Below, one piece after another: positions 21,809 to 30,355 of a stretch of 64,000 nt of DNA. Source of the DNA: Arthrobacter terricola (lineage in GTDB: Bacteria > Actinomycetota > Actinomycetes > Actinomycetales > Micrococcaceae). Made by a program: the position numbers and the translations under genes. The DNA lies in contig NZ_SMRU01000017.1 of assembly GCF_004354015.1 (NCBI RefSeq), forward strand, positions 62,001 to 126,000. The letters run 5' to 3'. Position 1 is the first letter of the stretch. The number at the start of each line of letters is the position of its first letter. Under the pieces are notes generated by a model. It was not told the origin of the DNA, searched no databases, and was given only the letters and a program-made list of their open reading frames with translations.

Positions 21809-24151
21809 GTGAACGCGACTGAATCCATGATCTCCCTGCTGGGCAACAGCCCGGACCCGGAGCAGTTGCGGCATGTCCACACCATCCCTGCACGGCAGGC
21901 GATCCACGAAGCGTGGCCGGAGTGGGTTCACGCGGACATCGTGGACTCCTACGGCAACCTGGGCATCCAGGAACCGTACCGTCACCAGATTGAAGCAGCC
22001 GACATCGCCCATTCCGGGCAGCACGTGGTTATCGCGACAGGCACAGCCTCCGGGAAGTCGCTCGCCTACCAGCTGCCCGCGATCGACGCGATCCACCGTT
22101 CGGAATTGCGGGTGCTGTCCGAGCCGGGCAAGATCCACGACGACGGCGCCGTCACGCTCTACCTCTCCCCCACCAAGGCGCTTGCGGCAGACCAACTCGC
22201 GGCGATCCGGGCTCTGAAGCTCCGTACGGTCCGGGCGGAAACTTACGACGGCGATACCGATCAGTCCCAGCGCCGTTGGATCCGTGATCACGCCAACTTC
22301 ATCCTTGCCAATCCCGACATGCTGCACTTCGGAATACTGCCGAACCACACGTGGTGGGCGCGGTTCTTCCGTCGGCTGCGGTATGTCATCGTGGACGAGG
22401 CACACAGTTACCGCGGGGTGTTCGGATCCCATGTGGCCAACCTGATGCGCCGCCTCCGGCGAATCTGTGCTTACTACGGAGCTGGAACCTCTTTTCCTGA
22501 GCCTGTATTCATCGCCGCTTCTGCGACAGCTTCTGATCCTGGCGCATCGTTTTCCCGTCTTATCGGTGCCCCCGCACGCGAAGTTTCCCAGGACTGCTCG
22601 CCGCACGGATCCACCACCGTGGCCTTTTGGGAACCGGCCCTGACGGACCTCAAAGGCGAAAACGGGGCCAAATCCCGGCGGACAGCTGTAGCGGAGACGG
22701 CCGACCTCCTGGCAAACCTGGTCTCCTCCCGCGTGCGGACGATTGCCTTCATCAAGTCCAGGCGCGGCGCCGAGACGATTTCCTCCATTGCCAAGCGGCT
22801 CCTCGACGAAGTGGACCCCAGCCTCCCGCAACGGATTGCGGCCTACCGTTCGGGTTATCTTCCCGAAGAACGGCGGGCGCTCGAAAAGGCTTTGCGCTCG
22901 GGTCAACTGCTCGGCGTCTCCAGCACCTCCGCGTTGGAGTTGGGGATCGATATTTCCGGGCTCGACGCTGTTTTGGTGGCAGGCTGGCCCGGAACAAGGG
23001 CTTCCCTCTTCCAGCAGATCGGCCGCGCAGGCAGGGCCGGACAGGATGCTGTTGCGGCATTCGTTGCAAGCGACGATCCCTTGGACACATACCTCGTCAA
23101 CCATCCAGAGGCGATCTTCGACGTATCGGTTGAGGCGACCGTCTTTGACCCGGGCAACCCGTATGTCCTTGGTCCGCATCTGTGCGCGGCGGCGGCCGAA
23201 CTCCCGATCGGTCCAGGCGAGCTTGAACTGTTCGGCCCCACAGCCGAGGGCATCCTGAACCAGCTCGTGGACCAGGGATACTTGCGGAAACGGCCAGCAG
23301 GCTGGTTTTGGACGCACCCGGAGAGCGCCGCCTCCATGGTGAACCTGCGTGCGGACGGCGGCGGACCCGTAAGCATCGTCGACTCCGAAACAGGGTCATT
23401 GCTTGGCACGATGGATTCGCCGCAGACGCACTATCAGGCGCACACGGGAGCCATCTACGTCCACCAAGGTGACAGCTATCTGGTTGAAGACCTGAACGAA
23501 GAAGACCACTGCGTGATTGTTCGGCGAACCAACCCCGACTACTACACGACAGCGCGGGACGTAACCCAGATCGAGGTGCTGCAGACCCTCCGTTCCGTGG
23601 AATGGGGCGATGTCTCCGTCCACTTCGGAGAGGTGAAAGTAACAACACAGGTGGTCTCCTTTCAACGGAAGGCTTTGATATCGAATGAGGTCCTTGGAGA
23701 AGAGCCCCTCGAACTGGGGGCGAGGGATCTGTTCACCAAGGCCGTATGGTTCGTGGTCCACAACCGATCGCTGACAAACGCCGGCTTGATCGAGGCACAA
23801 TTCCCCGGCGCGCTCCATGCAGCGGAACACGCCGCCATCGGCCTCCTCCCCCTCGTGGCATCAAGTGACCGCTGGGACATTGGCGGCGTCTCAACAGCAC
23901 TCCACGCCGACACGGGAGTCCCCACGATCTTTGTGTATGACGGCCACCCTGGCGGTGCCGGCTTTGCGGAGCGCGGGTTCGAGAAGGCGAAAGTATGGTT
24001 GACCGCAACAAGAGATGCGATCAAAGCCTGCGAGTGCGACAACGGCTGCCCCTCCTGCGTTCAGTCCCCCAAATGCGGCAACAAGAACAATCCCTTGGAC
24101 AAAGCTGCTGCTGTCACCCTGATCAATGTGCTCCTTCGGGACGCCGTTTAG
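21809..24151 (+). CDS. DEAD/DEAH-box helicase of the MrfA (YprA/Rv3649) family, 780 aa
   Basis: A superfamily 2 helicase with two RecA domains: Walker A GTASGKS (about residues 77-83), DEAH box VDEAHSYRGVF, and motif VI QIGRAGRAGQ. A C-terminal DUF1998-type domain contains the cysteine cluster CECDNGCPSCVQSPKCGNKN, the metal-binding signature of MrfA. MrfA of Bacillus is a 3'-5' helicase repairing mitomycin-C damage, and a DNA-repair role is inferred here. The start is GTG at 21809; an overlapping ATG at 21801 stops at once. It is convergent with the Tad operon, and its mycobacterial homologue is also near tad genes. Confidence 0.92.
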   Translation: MNATESMISLLGNSPDPEQLRHVHTIPARQAIHEAWPEWVHADIVDSYGNLGIQEPYRHQIEAADIAHSGQHVVIATGTASGKSLAYQLPAIDAIHRSELRVLSEPGKIHDDGAVTLYLSPTKALAADQLAAIRALKLRTVRAETYDGDTDQSQRRWIRDHANFILANPDMLHFGILPNHTWWARFFRRLRYVIVDEAHSYRGVFGSHVANLMRRLRRICAYYGAGTSFPEPVFIAASATASDPGASFSRLIGAPAREVSQDCSPHGSTTVAFWEPALTDLKGENGAKSRRTAVAETADLLANLVSSRVRTIAFIKSRRGAETISSIAKRLLDEVDPSLPQRIAAYRSGYLPEERRALEKALRSGQLLGVSSTSALELGIDISGLDAVLVAGWPGTRASLFQQIGRAGRAGQDAVAAFVASDDPLDTYLVNHPEAIFDVSVEATVFDPGNPYVLGPHLCAAAAELPIGPGELELFGPTAEGILNQLVDQGYLRKRPAGWFWTHPESAASMVNLRADGGGPVSIVDSETGSLLGTMDSPQTHYQAHTGAIYVHQGDSYLVEDLNEEDHCVIVRRTNPDYYTTARDVTQIEVLQTLRSVEWGDVSVHFGEVKVTTQVVSFQRKALISNEVLGEEPLELGARDLFTKAVWFVVHNRSLTNAGLIEAQFPGALHAAEHAAIGLLPLVASSDRWDIGGVSTALHADTGVPTIFVYDGHPGGAGFAERGFEKAKVWLTATRDAIKACECDNGCPSCVQSPKCGNKNNPLDKAAAVTLINVLLRDAV

Positions 24152-24409
24152 GAACCGGGCCCCGAGCCGGCCTTGAGCAGGCCCCGAGCCGGGTTCAGTG
24201 GCACGCCGTGGGGACTCGGTATGGATGCATGATCCGGATGGGCCGAGCCCCACGAGCGTGAATGACGAAATGTAGCTGTGCCAATTCATCACGGCACTGC
24301 AGAACCGGTAGTCCTTAGTGGAAGTCGCGTTGGTAGTCGCATTGGTGGTCGCGGGCTAGGCGGCGGGCCTGTCTGTGGACGGCCCTGGCTGTTCCGGCCA
24401 TACCGCGGG

Positions 24410-24880
24410 CTAGGGCGGTGGACCGGCACGTGCACGGCCGGTAGCTGCTGCGACCATGCCGCGGTCCACGCGGGTTGTGACGTCCACAATCTCACCCCCG
24501 CTCACGGCGCAGTTCGCCAGCGATGCTCCGTGCCGCACCGCTGTTTCGCCGGCGATCGTGCAAGGATCTCCGGTTGTCAGCCCGCGGGCCGCGTCAGCTC
24601 CGGCGAGCGCCGCTAGATCCGCGGCTGAGGCTACGCGGTGGGCGACGATCGCAGCTTGGGCGAGCATGAGGGCTGCTCCCATGCAAATCATGACCACAAG
24701 GCCCAAGGCGAGAGCCAAGACCGTGCCCGCCCCGGCCTCTCGGCAACGTGTGTGGGCAAGCTGGCCGCAAGCGTGGACGCGTTGACCGCAGGCGCGGGCG
24801 ACGCCACGAACGTGGTCACGTTCACCGCAGGTGTAGATGCGTTGGCCGCGAGTGTGGGCGCGGGCGATTTCGGCCCTCAC
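24410..24880 (-). CDS. Tad locus minor protein (Rv3654c-like), TadE-related, 156 aa
   Basis: This is the last gene of the Tad operon. One transmembrane segment (AGAGTVLALALGLVVMICMGAALML, about residues 49-73) is followed by a short external domain with two cysteines. It resembles the Rv3654c family, in which the Glu of true TadE prepilins is missing. The first 45 residues are unusual: degenerate seven-residue units rich in Arg, His, Cys and Gly, from 21-bp repeats. The GTG start at 24880 overlaps the stop of the TadE gene (GTGA), fixing the reading frame. A later start near the membrane segment cannot be excluded. Downstream, 24152-24409 holds only a short GGTAGTCGC-type repeat and no gene. 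Confidence 0.75.
   Translation of the reverse strand: MRAEIARAHTRGQRIYTCGERDHVRGVARACGQRVHACGQLAHTRCREAGAGTVLALALGLVVMICMGAALMLAQAAIVAHRVASAADLAALAGADAARGLTTGDPCTIAGETAVRHGASLANCAVSGGEIVDVTTRVDRGMVAAATGRARAGPPP
24761..24862. repeat. Degenerate 21-bp repeats in the N-terminus of the last Tad gene
   Basis: Units matching TTGrCCGCrrGyGTGGryGCG begin at 24761, 24782 (longer by 3), 24821 and 24842, separated by a short diverged piece. They encode Arg/His/Cys/Gly-rich heptads upstream of the membrane segment. Confidence 0.6.
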
Positions 24881-25554
24881 GCCGCACTCTCTTTGACGAG
24901 TGGTTGAAGACCTGCGACGGACCCGGGGCCATTGAAGTCAACAGCGCCAGCACCTGTACGAGACATAGAGCCTGCAGCCCCTTGCGGCATCTCGACCTTT
25001 GCCGACGCCACTGCGGAAAGCTTCCACGGAATAAGCGAGCCGAGCGGACCAGCCACTTTGGCGGAGACGGTGACTACGATCCATCCTCCGTCCTCCGCGA
25101 CGATCGTCGAGGCCGCATCGCCTGCAAGTTTTCGGACAATGCCTTCCACAGCCGCATTTCCGTCTCCGCGGGCAAGTGCCCTGGCACCGGCTTTGGCAGC
25201 CTCCTCCAATCGAAGCTGCGTAATTCCCGCAGAAGAACCCGCCAAGAGCAGCGCCAGAAGGAGCAACACTGCCGGCAATGTAACAGCGAACTCCGCGGTC
25301 ACCGCCCCGAGATCCGGTGTGGCGCGTGACTTGCGCCGACGAACCAGGTTCCAGCGCGAGAGGCTCGGGCGTTTCGGACTGCGCTTGGCTGCGAGCCACG
25401 TGAACTGGCGACGCCACACATCTTGTGCTGCTCGTTTCACCGGATGCGCCGCTGATTTCACCGGTTGGTCCGCTAGTTTCACCGGGTGCCCAGGCAGTCT
25501 CACAGGGCGCGGTGCGACTGCGACCCAATCCGCATGCCCTTTCACTTGGGTCAT
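24877..25554 (-). CDS. TadE-like minor pilin, 225 aa
   Basis: The prepilin-like motif GAVTAEFAVTLPAVLLLLAL (G, then E at +5, then a hydrophobic helix) is at about residues 83-102 and is diagnostic of TadE. A soluble extracytoplasmic domain follows. Compared with ordinary TadE proteins, the cytosolic leader before the Gly is very long (over 80 residues) and basic, and it includes four seven-residue units of PV(R/K)xxxx. The ATG at 25554 overlaps the stop codon of the DUF4244 gene (ATGA), so the long leader is probably translated. Its homologue is the Rv3655c type. It should be processed by a prepilin peptidase, not encoded in this window. Confidence 0.87.
   Translation of the reverse strand: MTQVKGHADWVAVAPRPVRLPGHPVKLADQPVKSAAHPVKRAAQDVWRRQFTWLAAKRSPKRPSLSRWNLVRRRKSRATPDLGAVTAEFAVTLPAVLLLLALLLAGSSAGITQLRLEEAAKAGARALARGDGNAAVEGIVRKLAGDAASTIVAEDGGWIVVTVSAKVAGPLGSLIPWKLSAVASAKVEMPQGAAGSMSRTGAGAVDFNGPGSVAGLQPLVKESAA
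25435..25518. repeat. Four 21-bp tandem repeats encoding PVK heptads
   Basis: Units beginning TTTCACCGG start at 25435, 25456 and 25477, and a diverged TCTCACAGG unit at 25498, each exactly 21 bp apart. On the minus strand they encode four consecutive PV(R/K)xxxx heptads in the TadE leader. Confidence 0.85.
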
Positions 25555-26015
25555 GGCAGCGAGAGCGCGCTGCGAATGAGGTTGAGGAGGAATCCGCGTA
25601 CTTCCTCGGAGCGAAGGATGACTACCAGGAGGCCGGCAAAGCCCACCGCCGCGAGGGTGGCGATGGCATATTCCGCTGTTGCCATTCCAAGCTCGGATCC
25701 TGTGAGGCGTTCCTTCTTTGGCTTCGGGTCCCTTGCCTTCCGGTCCTGCGGCTTCCCGTTCTTCGACCGCCGTGAGCGGGCGGAGTCTCCGTGGAAGGTG
25801 GTGCCGCCGGCGTCGTCGCCTGAATGCGTACCGCTGGGCGGCATCCCCTCCGTCCTGTCCCCAGGTACCGGAAAGAGCTCGTGTACCTGAGCAAGCGCGG
25901 GGGTGGCGGATTCAGCGTCCCCGCTGCGGGTACCGAGGCCCTCCCCGCGTGCTTCCGGACCCGTTTTTGTCCGAGAACGAGGGGCTTGGAGCAGGGCATC
26001 CGTTGTGCTGTTCAT
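25551..26015 (-). CDS. DUF4244 protein, Flp-pilin-like (Rv3656c type), 154 aa
   Basis: The C-terminal 45 residues hold the conserved core GMATAEYAIATLAAVGFAGL, a type IVb prepilin-like sequence with Gly before the cleavage site and Glu-Tyr at +5/+6. It is the probable major pilin of this Tad system. Most actinobacterial Flp pilins are only 50-70 residues; here about 100 charged, disordered residues precede the core. I chose the ATG at 26015 because AAGGAA stands 6 nt before it. The 187-bp gap before this gene, in an operon otherwise joined by overlaps, may carry an extra promoter for strong pilin expression. Confidence 0.82.
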   Translation of the reverse strand: MNSTTDALLQAPRSRTKTGPEARGEGLGTRSGDAESATPALAQVHELFPVPGDRTEGMPPSGTHSGDDAGGTTFHGDSARSRRSKNGKPQDRKARDPKPKKERLTGSELGMATAEYAIATLAAVGFAGLLVVILRSEEVRGFLLNLIRSALSLP

Positions 26016-26202
26016 GTCAGTTCCTTTCGTTGGATCCGGGCTTGGTTGCCGGCCGTACTTCGACTCTTCCGTTGCGGCTCGGTCTTCAAAAGAACCCAAC
26101 TTCCCTAAGTGGAAAACTCGTCATCGATGCGCTGTGTGGAGGACAACTCGTGCTTCCGGCAAGTGAGAACCCGGCAACGCGAGCTATCAGCAAGGACGAC
26201 AT

Positions 26203-26835
26203 CTATCCGTCCGGAAGCATCGCCAGGAGCACCGGAACCACACCAAGACAGATGAATGCCGGCAAGGAACATAGGCCAAGTGGGACAACCAGCTTCACTC
26301 CAAGGGCAGCAGCCCGCTTTTCCGCCGCCCTGAATTGTTCCCGGCGGAGGCGTGCTGCCTGGGCGTAGAGGATCGCCGAGGAGGGCGCACCCGTCAGTGC
26401 AGCGAAGGTGAGCGCGTCCTTCAGTTTGCTTGCCTCTAGGCTTTGTTGCGCTGAACTCCGCCAGGCGGTCTCCCAGTCGGTCCCTATGTCCAGGGCGGAT
26501 ACGACCGCCCGGAGGGGACCGCCGATCTGTTTGGCCGCGCAGTGGGCAATCAAGTCGAGCGCACGTCCGAGGCTTGCCCCCGAATCGAGCATTGCGGCCA
26601 CTAGTTCGAGCATCATGGGCACGTTTCGCAGCTCTCCCGAAGCAGCCGGTGGCTCACGGGTTTGAACCGATACCGGGTGCCGGGAGTTCCCCGCTTCCAA
26701 ACCGCGTACGTCCGGCGGAAAGGCCAGTATCCGGAGGGCCGTTCGGCGTCGGATCCTTCCGGGGTTTGCGAATACGAGAATTACTGCGGTAGCCAAGACA
26801 ACGGACAGTACAAAAGCAGCAAAAACCGAATCCAT
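26203..26835 (-). CDS. tadC: TadC-like type II secretion F-family membrane protein, 210 aa
   Basis: This is an inner-membrane platform protein of the Tad pilus. A single T2SSF domain (VPMMLELVAAMLDSGASLGRALDLIA and later LKDALTFAALTGAPSSAIL) is framed by an N-terminal membrane segment (VFAAFVLSVVLATAVILVF) and a C-terminal hydrophobic pair ending PVLLAMLPDG. It is shorter than proteobacterial TadC. The ATG at 26835 overlaps the stop of tadB by one base (TAATG). Homologue of the Rv3657c type. Confidence 0.87.
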   Translation of the reverse strand: MDSVFAAFVLSVVLATAVILVFANPGRIRRRTALRILAFPPDVRGLEAGNSRHPVSVQTREPPAASGELRNVPMMLELVAAMLDSGASLGRALDLIAHCAAKQIGGPLRAVVSALDIGTDWETAWRSSAQQSLEASKLKDALTFAALTGAPSSAILYAQAARLRREQFRAAEKRAAALGVKLVVPLGLCSLPAFICLGVVPVLLAMLPDG

Positions 26836-27599
26836 TACCGACCACCTGCTGCGACACGCACCAAACGCGAAGACCACACCCTGCCCGCGATCGTCAGGAC
26901 GATCCCACCGGCAAGGGCCGCCCACCCGACGCCGTTGGCCAGCAAAATGCTGAACGGGTCCACACCTAGCAGCAGTCCGAGCGCGAGTCCGAAAAGTGGC
27001 AACCAGCTCAACAAGCGCACTGTGGCTTTGGGACCTGCGAGCGCTGTTTGCCGTGCGTCGTCGGCATCGTCCTCCGCCTCGAGCTGGGAGGCGAAACGCG
27101 TCAGGACGTCGGCCAAGGGACAACCACTCGCCTCAGCAACATCCAGGCATGCGGCGAGCTCTCCCCAAACCCTTCGATCCACCGGGCACCGCTGCAGAAG
27201 ATCCCCGCTGGCAGATGTCCTGATGGCTTCTGCAACGGATGTGCCCATCATGGATGCCGCCCTGGCTGCCGCGAGGACCTGGAGCGATCCAGGCGTCAGC
27301 GCGGCCGGTTCCGGTCCTGCTTCGCGCGTGCCGTGAACCGGCTTCGCACCGTGCACCATCCACAGCTCGTCCCACAGCTTCGACGCCGAGCGGCCACCGC
27401 GCAGCAATGCCGACAATTGCTGAACAAGCGCTGTGAGCGGCAACGGTTCAACGCGGGCGCGCCTCCGGAACCTGATCGCTTGCGAACGCGGCTCGGCAGC
27501 CGGCAGCAGGGCCTGCGCCGTCCTTCTCCGGAGCTGGCGTGAAGGCTGGAAAGCCACCCACACCGCAGCTCCAAGGGTGAGCGTGAGCAAGCCGGTCAT
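26835..27599 (-). CDS. tadB: TadB-like type II secretion F-family membrane protein, 254 aa
   Basis: This is the second platform component, with one T2SSF domain (residues 50-200: LVQQLSALLRGGRSASKLWDEL; VAEASGCPLADVLTRFASQL). Two closely spaced membrane helices follow (LLSWLPLFGLALGLLLGVDP and WAALAGGIVLTIAGRVW), with one at the N-terminus (LLTLTLGAAVWVAF). It probably pairs with TadC to hold the ATPase at the membrane. Its ATG overlaps the tadA stop codon (ATGA), so translation is coupled through the operon. Confidence 0.88.
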   Translation of the reverse strand: MTGLLTLTLGAAVWVAFQPSRQLRRRTAQALLPAAEPRSQAIRFRRRARVEPLPLTALVQQLSALLRGGRSASKLWDELWMVHGAKPVHGTREAGPEPAALTPGSLQVLAAARAASMMGTSVAEAIRTSASGDLLQRCPVDRRVWGELAACLDVAEASGCPLADVLTRFASQLEAEDDADDARQTALAGPKATVRLLSWLPLFGLALGLLLGVDPFSILLANGVGWAALAGGIVLTIAGRVWSSRLVRVAAGGR

Positions 27600-28888
27600 G
27601 CAGCAGCCCCCAGGGGGCCGCGGCGTGCACCCAAACCTTGCAGTTCGCCTTCGCCATGGTGCCCGGAGTCGTGCGATCCGCTAAATGGCTCCGGCACAAG
27701 CTCCGGATCGACCCCAAGGCGACTTGCGAGATCCCGCCATGCCGGACCTGCGACGGCAGTACCGGAGCGCAGTTCAACGGCGGGCACCACGGTTTGATCA
27801 CTGGTGCCTTCGGCCAATAATCCAATGCAGGACACACGCCTGCCATTTGCAGTCCGTTCCACGTGGACCACGGCGTCCAGCGCTGTTGAAATCTGCAATC
27901 GGATAGCTTCTTGGCTGAGGCCGGCAAGCGCGCCCAACGAGACAAGCCTTGCCGGGACGGCGGCCGCCGTGTTGGCGTGGATCGTCCCGCCGCCACCGGT
28001 ATGGCCGGTATTGAGTGCCGTCAACAGCTCGCGGACCTCGGCTCCACGGCATTCACCGACAATCAGCCTGTCCGGACGCATCCGAAGCGCTTGCCGAACG
28101 AGCTCGCCGAGGTCAAGGATGCCACCTCCTTCAAGGTTCCCGTGCCTGGATTCGAGGGAAACCACATGGGGATGCACAGGATTCAGTTCCGCTGCGTCTT
28201 CTATCAAGACAAGCCGTTCTTTGGGATTGCTCAACCCCAGGAGCGTCGACAAAAGTGTGGTCTTTCCAGAACCCGTGGCGCCGCTGATGAGGAAGCTCAG
28301 CCTTCGCCGGACCATGGATTCGAGAATCTGCTGCACCGGCGCCCCGAACATGCCGCTGGCTCGAAGCTCGTCCATGGTGAACACCTCTTCACGCCGAATA
28401 CGCACGGACAAGAGTGTTCCGGCGGTGGAAATCGGCGGAAGCACCGCGTGCACCCGGTAGCCCCCGCTGAGGCGAACATCGACGCAGGGCGAACCGTCGT
28501 CAAGCCGCCGACCACCTGCCGCGACCAGCCTGCCAGCGAGTGCGCGGACTTGGGATTCCCCCTCGAAATGGATGGGGGCGCGTTCCAGGCCCTGCCCCCG
28601 GTCGACCCACACGGAATCAGGGCCGTTCACGAAGATGTCAGTCACTGCGACGTCCCGAACCAATTGTTGGAGGGGACCCAATCCGCTGAGTTCGGCACTG
28701 ATTGATTCCACGGCTGCAAGGGCGCCGGCGGTTCCGAGCAGACGCCCGGTGGCATGGACCGCCTCGGCAACCCGCGACGGGGTAACCGGGCGGGCATCGG
28801 ACATGACTTCCTCCCTGACAGTCTCAAGGAGTGCGGCGTCCAGTTGCCGGGGACGGCGTCGGCGTCCGGGGAATCCTTGGCTGCTCAC
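27596..28888 (-). CDS. tadA: TadA/CpaF secretion ATPase, 430 aa
   Basis: This is the hexameric ATPase that powers pilus assembly (and possibly retraction). Motifs: Walker A ISGATGSGKTTLLSTLLG (about residues 172-189), Walker B RLVLIEDAAEL and a His-box region with IVGECRGAEVRELLTALNTG and HANTAAAVPARL. The N-terminal domain (VRDVAVTDIFVNGPDSVWVDRG) is typical of CpaF/VirB11-like enzymes. The GTG start overlaps the stop of the CpaE/Ssd gene (GTGA). No second ATPase is present; TadA is thought to be bifunctional in related systems. Confidence 0.95.
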   Translation of the reverse strand: MSSQGFPGRRRRPRQLDAALLETVREEVMSDARPVTPSRVAEAVHATGRLLGTAGALAAVESISAELSGLGPLQQLVRDVAVTDIFVNGPDSVWVDRGQGLERAPIHFEGESQVRALAGRLVAAGGRRLDDGSPCVDVRLSGGYRVHAVLPPISTAGTLLSVRIRREEVFTMDELRASGMFGAPVQQILESMVRRRLSFLISGATGSGKTTLLSTLLGLSNPKERLVLIEDAAELNPVHPHVVSLESRHGNLEGGGILDLGELVRQALRMRPDRLIVGECRGAEVRELLTALNTGHTGGGGTIHANTAAAVPARLVSLGALAGLSQEAIRLQISTALDAVVHVERTANGRRVSCIGLLAEGTSDQTVVPAVELRSGTAVAGPAWRDLASRLGVDPELVPEPFSGSHDSGHHGEGELQGLGARRGPLGAAA

Positions 28889-30021
28889 TTCGCTCGGTCG
28901 TCGAGCAGTTGAAGGACGGAAGCCGCAAAGCGACGCACTGCTTTGCGTTTCCCGAATTCGAGGAGTTGCCCAAGCTCGGCTGCCCTGGAGGCCCCTCGGA
29001 GCTCAGGGAGCACACCGAGGAGAGACAGGCCCAGGGATTCGGCCACCAGAGTCCCGTCAAGAGCCGATTCGGCGTCCCCTCGAATGACCAAGGACAAGTC
29101 CACCGGAGGTAGCTCGTGGAGGAGCCGTGCTGATGCAACAGCGGCGCGGAGCTGGGCACGGGCCACCACGAGGATCCTGTCGCAGTCCCACGCGAAACCG
29201 CCGATCGATTCGGTTCCACGGCCGATGTCCACGATGACGAGTTCAAAGCCGCGCCTGGCTGAATCCAGCATTGCGGTGACCGCTTCGGGGTCGGCGTCGA
29301 GGGGACGGTCCCTGCTGCCTGGCCATGACAGGAAGGAAAAGCCACCCGCGACCGGCAAGGAATCGCTGAGCCTGGCGGAGCCGATGCTGCCGCTCGCACC
29401 GGCGAGGTCGGGCCAGCGCAGCCCTGGGACGTCTTCCGCGGCGAGGCAAAGCTCAAGGCCCCCGCCGCGTGCATCGCCGTCCACGAGCAAGGTTCTGACC
29501 CCATGACCTGCGGCTTCCTGCGCCAACCACACCGCGGCCGTGGAAGCTCCGGCTCCGCCGCACCCTCCGATGACTCCAAGTACCAGGCCTCCCGGGTCAG
29601 GGGTTTGCGATGCGTTGAGGAACTCGGCCAGCCAGGCCGCGGCTTCGGGCAGCACAGCGACGCGCTCCGCACCGGTTGACGCGGCCAATTGCCACAAGGA
29701 ATCACCTTCCCCGTTGAGGCCAAGCAGCACCGAAGGCGCACGACGACGCGGCGGAACTTCGAGGACGTCGCTCCCCAGGAGAACAATGCGCGCGGAATCC
29801 CATACCGGCAAGGCCTCGGAAGAGTCGGGTACCGTCCGGAGTCCTGCCCCGACCGCTGCCGCAACTCTTTCCGTCTCAGCTTTCAACCGGGAATTGGCAG
29901 TCACGAGCAAGACTTCGCCGGAATCGACCGGGACCCAGGATTCCTCCGATCCGGGTTCCCACCCACGACCAGGGGACCTGCTCCGACGCTTGCCGCGGTC
30001 ATGGACCGGTGCAGTCCGCAC
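28885..30021 (-). CDS. CpaE/Ssd-like ParA-family protein of the Tad locus
   Basis: This is the first gene of the Tad operon. It has a receiver-like N-terminal domain (EVLLVTANSRLKAETERVAA) and a MinD/ParA-like domain. The ATP loop reads GGCGGAGAST in place of the usual KGGxGKT, so both lysines are missing; LLVDGDARGGGLELCL keeps the switch-like DGD. This pattern resembles mycobacterial Ssd (Rv3660c), a septum-site and stress-related protein, and CpaE, which localises pili. The start is uncertain: GTG at 30021 is used, but an in-frame ATG exists at 30174 (429 aa). Neither has a clear Shine-Dalgarno sequence. Confidence 0.78.
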   Translation of the reverse strand: MRTAPVHDRGKRRSRSPGRGWEPGSEESWVPVDSGEVLLVTANSRLKAETERVAAAVGAGLRTVPDSSEALPVWDSARIVLLGSDVLEVPPRRRAPSVLLGLNGEGDSLWQLAASTGAERVAVLPEAAAWLAEFLNASQTPDPGGLVLGVIGGCGGAGASTAAVWLAQEAAGHGVRTLLVDGDARGGGLELCLAAEDVPGLRWPDLAGASGSIGSARLSDSLPVAGGFSFLSWPGSRDRPLDADPEAVTAMLDSARRGFELVIVDIGRGTESIGGFAWDCDRILVVARAQLRAAVASARLLHELPPVDLSLVIRGDAESALDGTLVAESLGLSLLGVLPELRGASRAAELGQLLEFGKRKAVRRFAASVLQLLDDRAK

Positions 30022-30342
30022 TGACCTGTGTGCCCGCGGTGTGGCGGTCCCGTCTCGGCTGCGCCGGGACCGGGATTCTTCAAGAGTGAGGCCGGTCGCT
30101 CGGGGTTCGACGTCTCCCGCGACGCGGGGTTGGTTCCGAAGGTGATCACTCTGCTGTACATGTTGGCCGCTCATGAAGCCACTGTGGCCGAGCGCGCCAT
30201 GCGCTTGAAGGCCCCATCTTCCGTATGTGGACAAGTCACCGGAAGTTGCGCTGTGGAGGAACTGCCATCGAAACCCGCACACGCCCTCGGAAACCCGGAC
30301 CGCATCCGTCCGCAACGTGCAGGATTCCGCAGAATTGCAAGG

Positions 30343-30352
30343 CACAATTGTG
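30343..30352. promoter_or_regulatory. Perfect palindrome CACAATTGTG at a divergent start
   Basis: A 10-bp perfect palindrome ends 3 nt before the ATG of the polymerase gene, in the gap shared with the Tad operon. It could be an operator or part of a leaderless-promoter -10 region. No known LexA box (GAAC-N4-GTTC type) is seen in this gap. Confidence 0.35.
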
Positions 30353-30355
30353 ACC

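Noticed and set aside
21362..23317. A 651-codon minus-strand frame opposite the helicase and GNAT genes
   Set aside because: It lacks domains, and the helicase motifs are on the plus strand.
24152..24409. Extra small gene after the Tad operon
   Set aside because: Short open frames exist on both strands, but none has a ribosome-binding site or recognisable sequence. The region shows only short GGTAGTCGC-like and GGCCCCGAGCCGG repeats.
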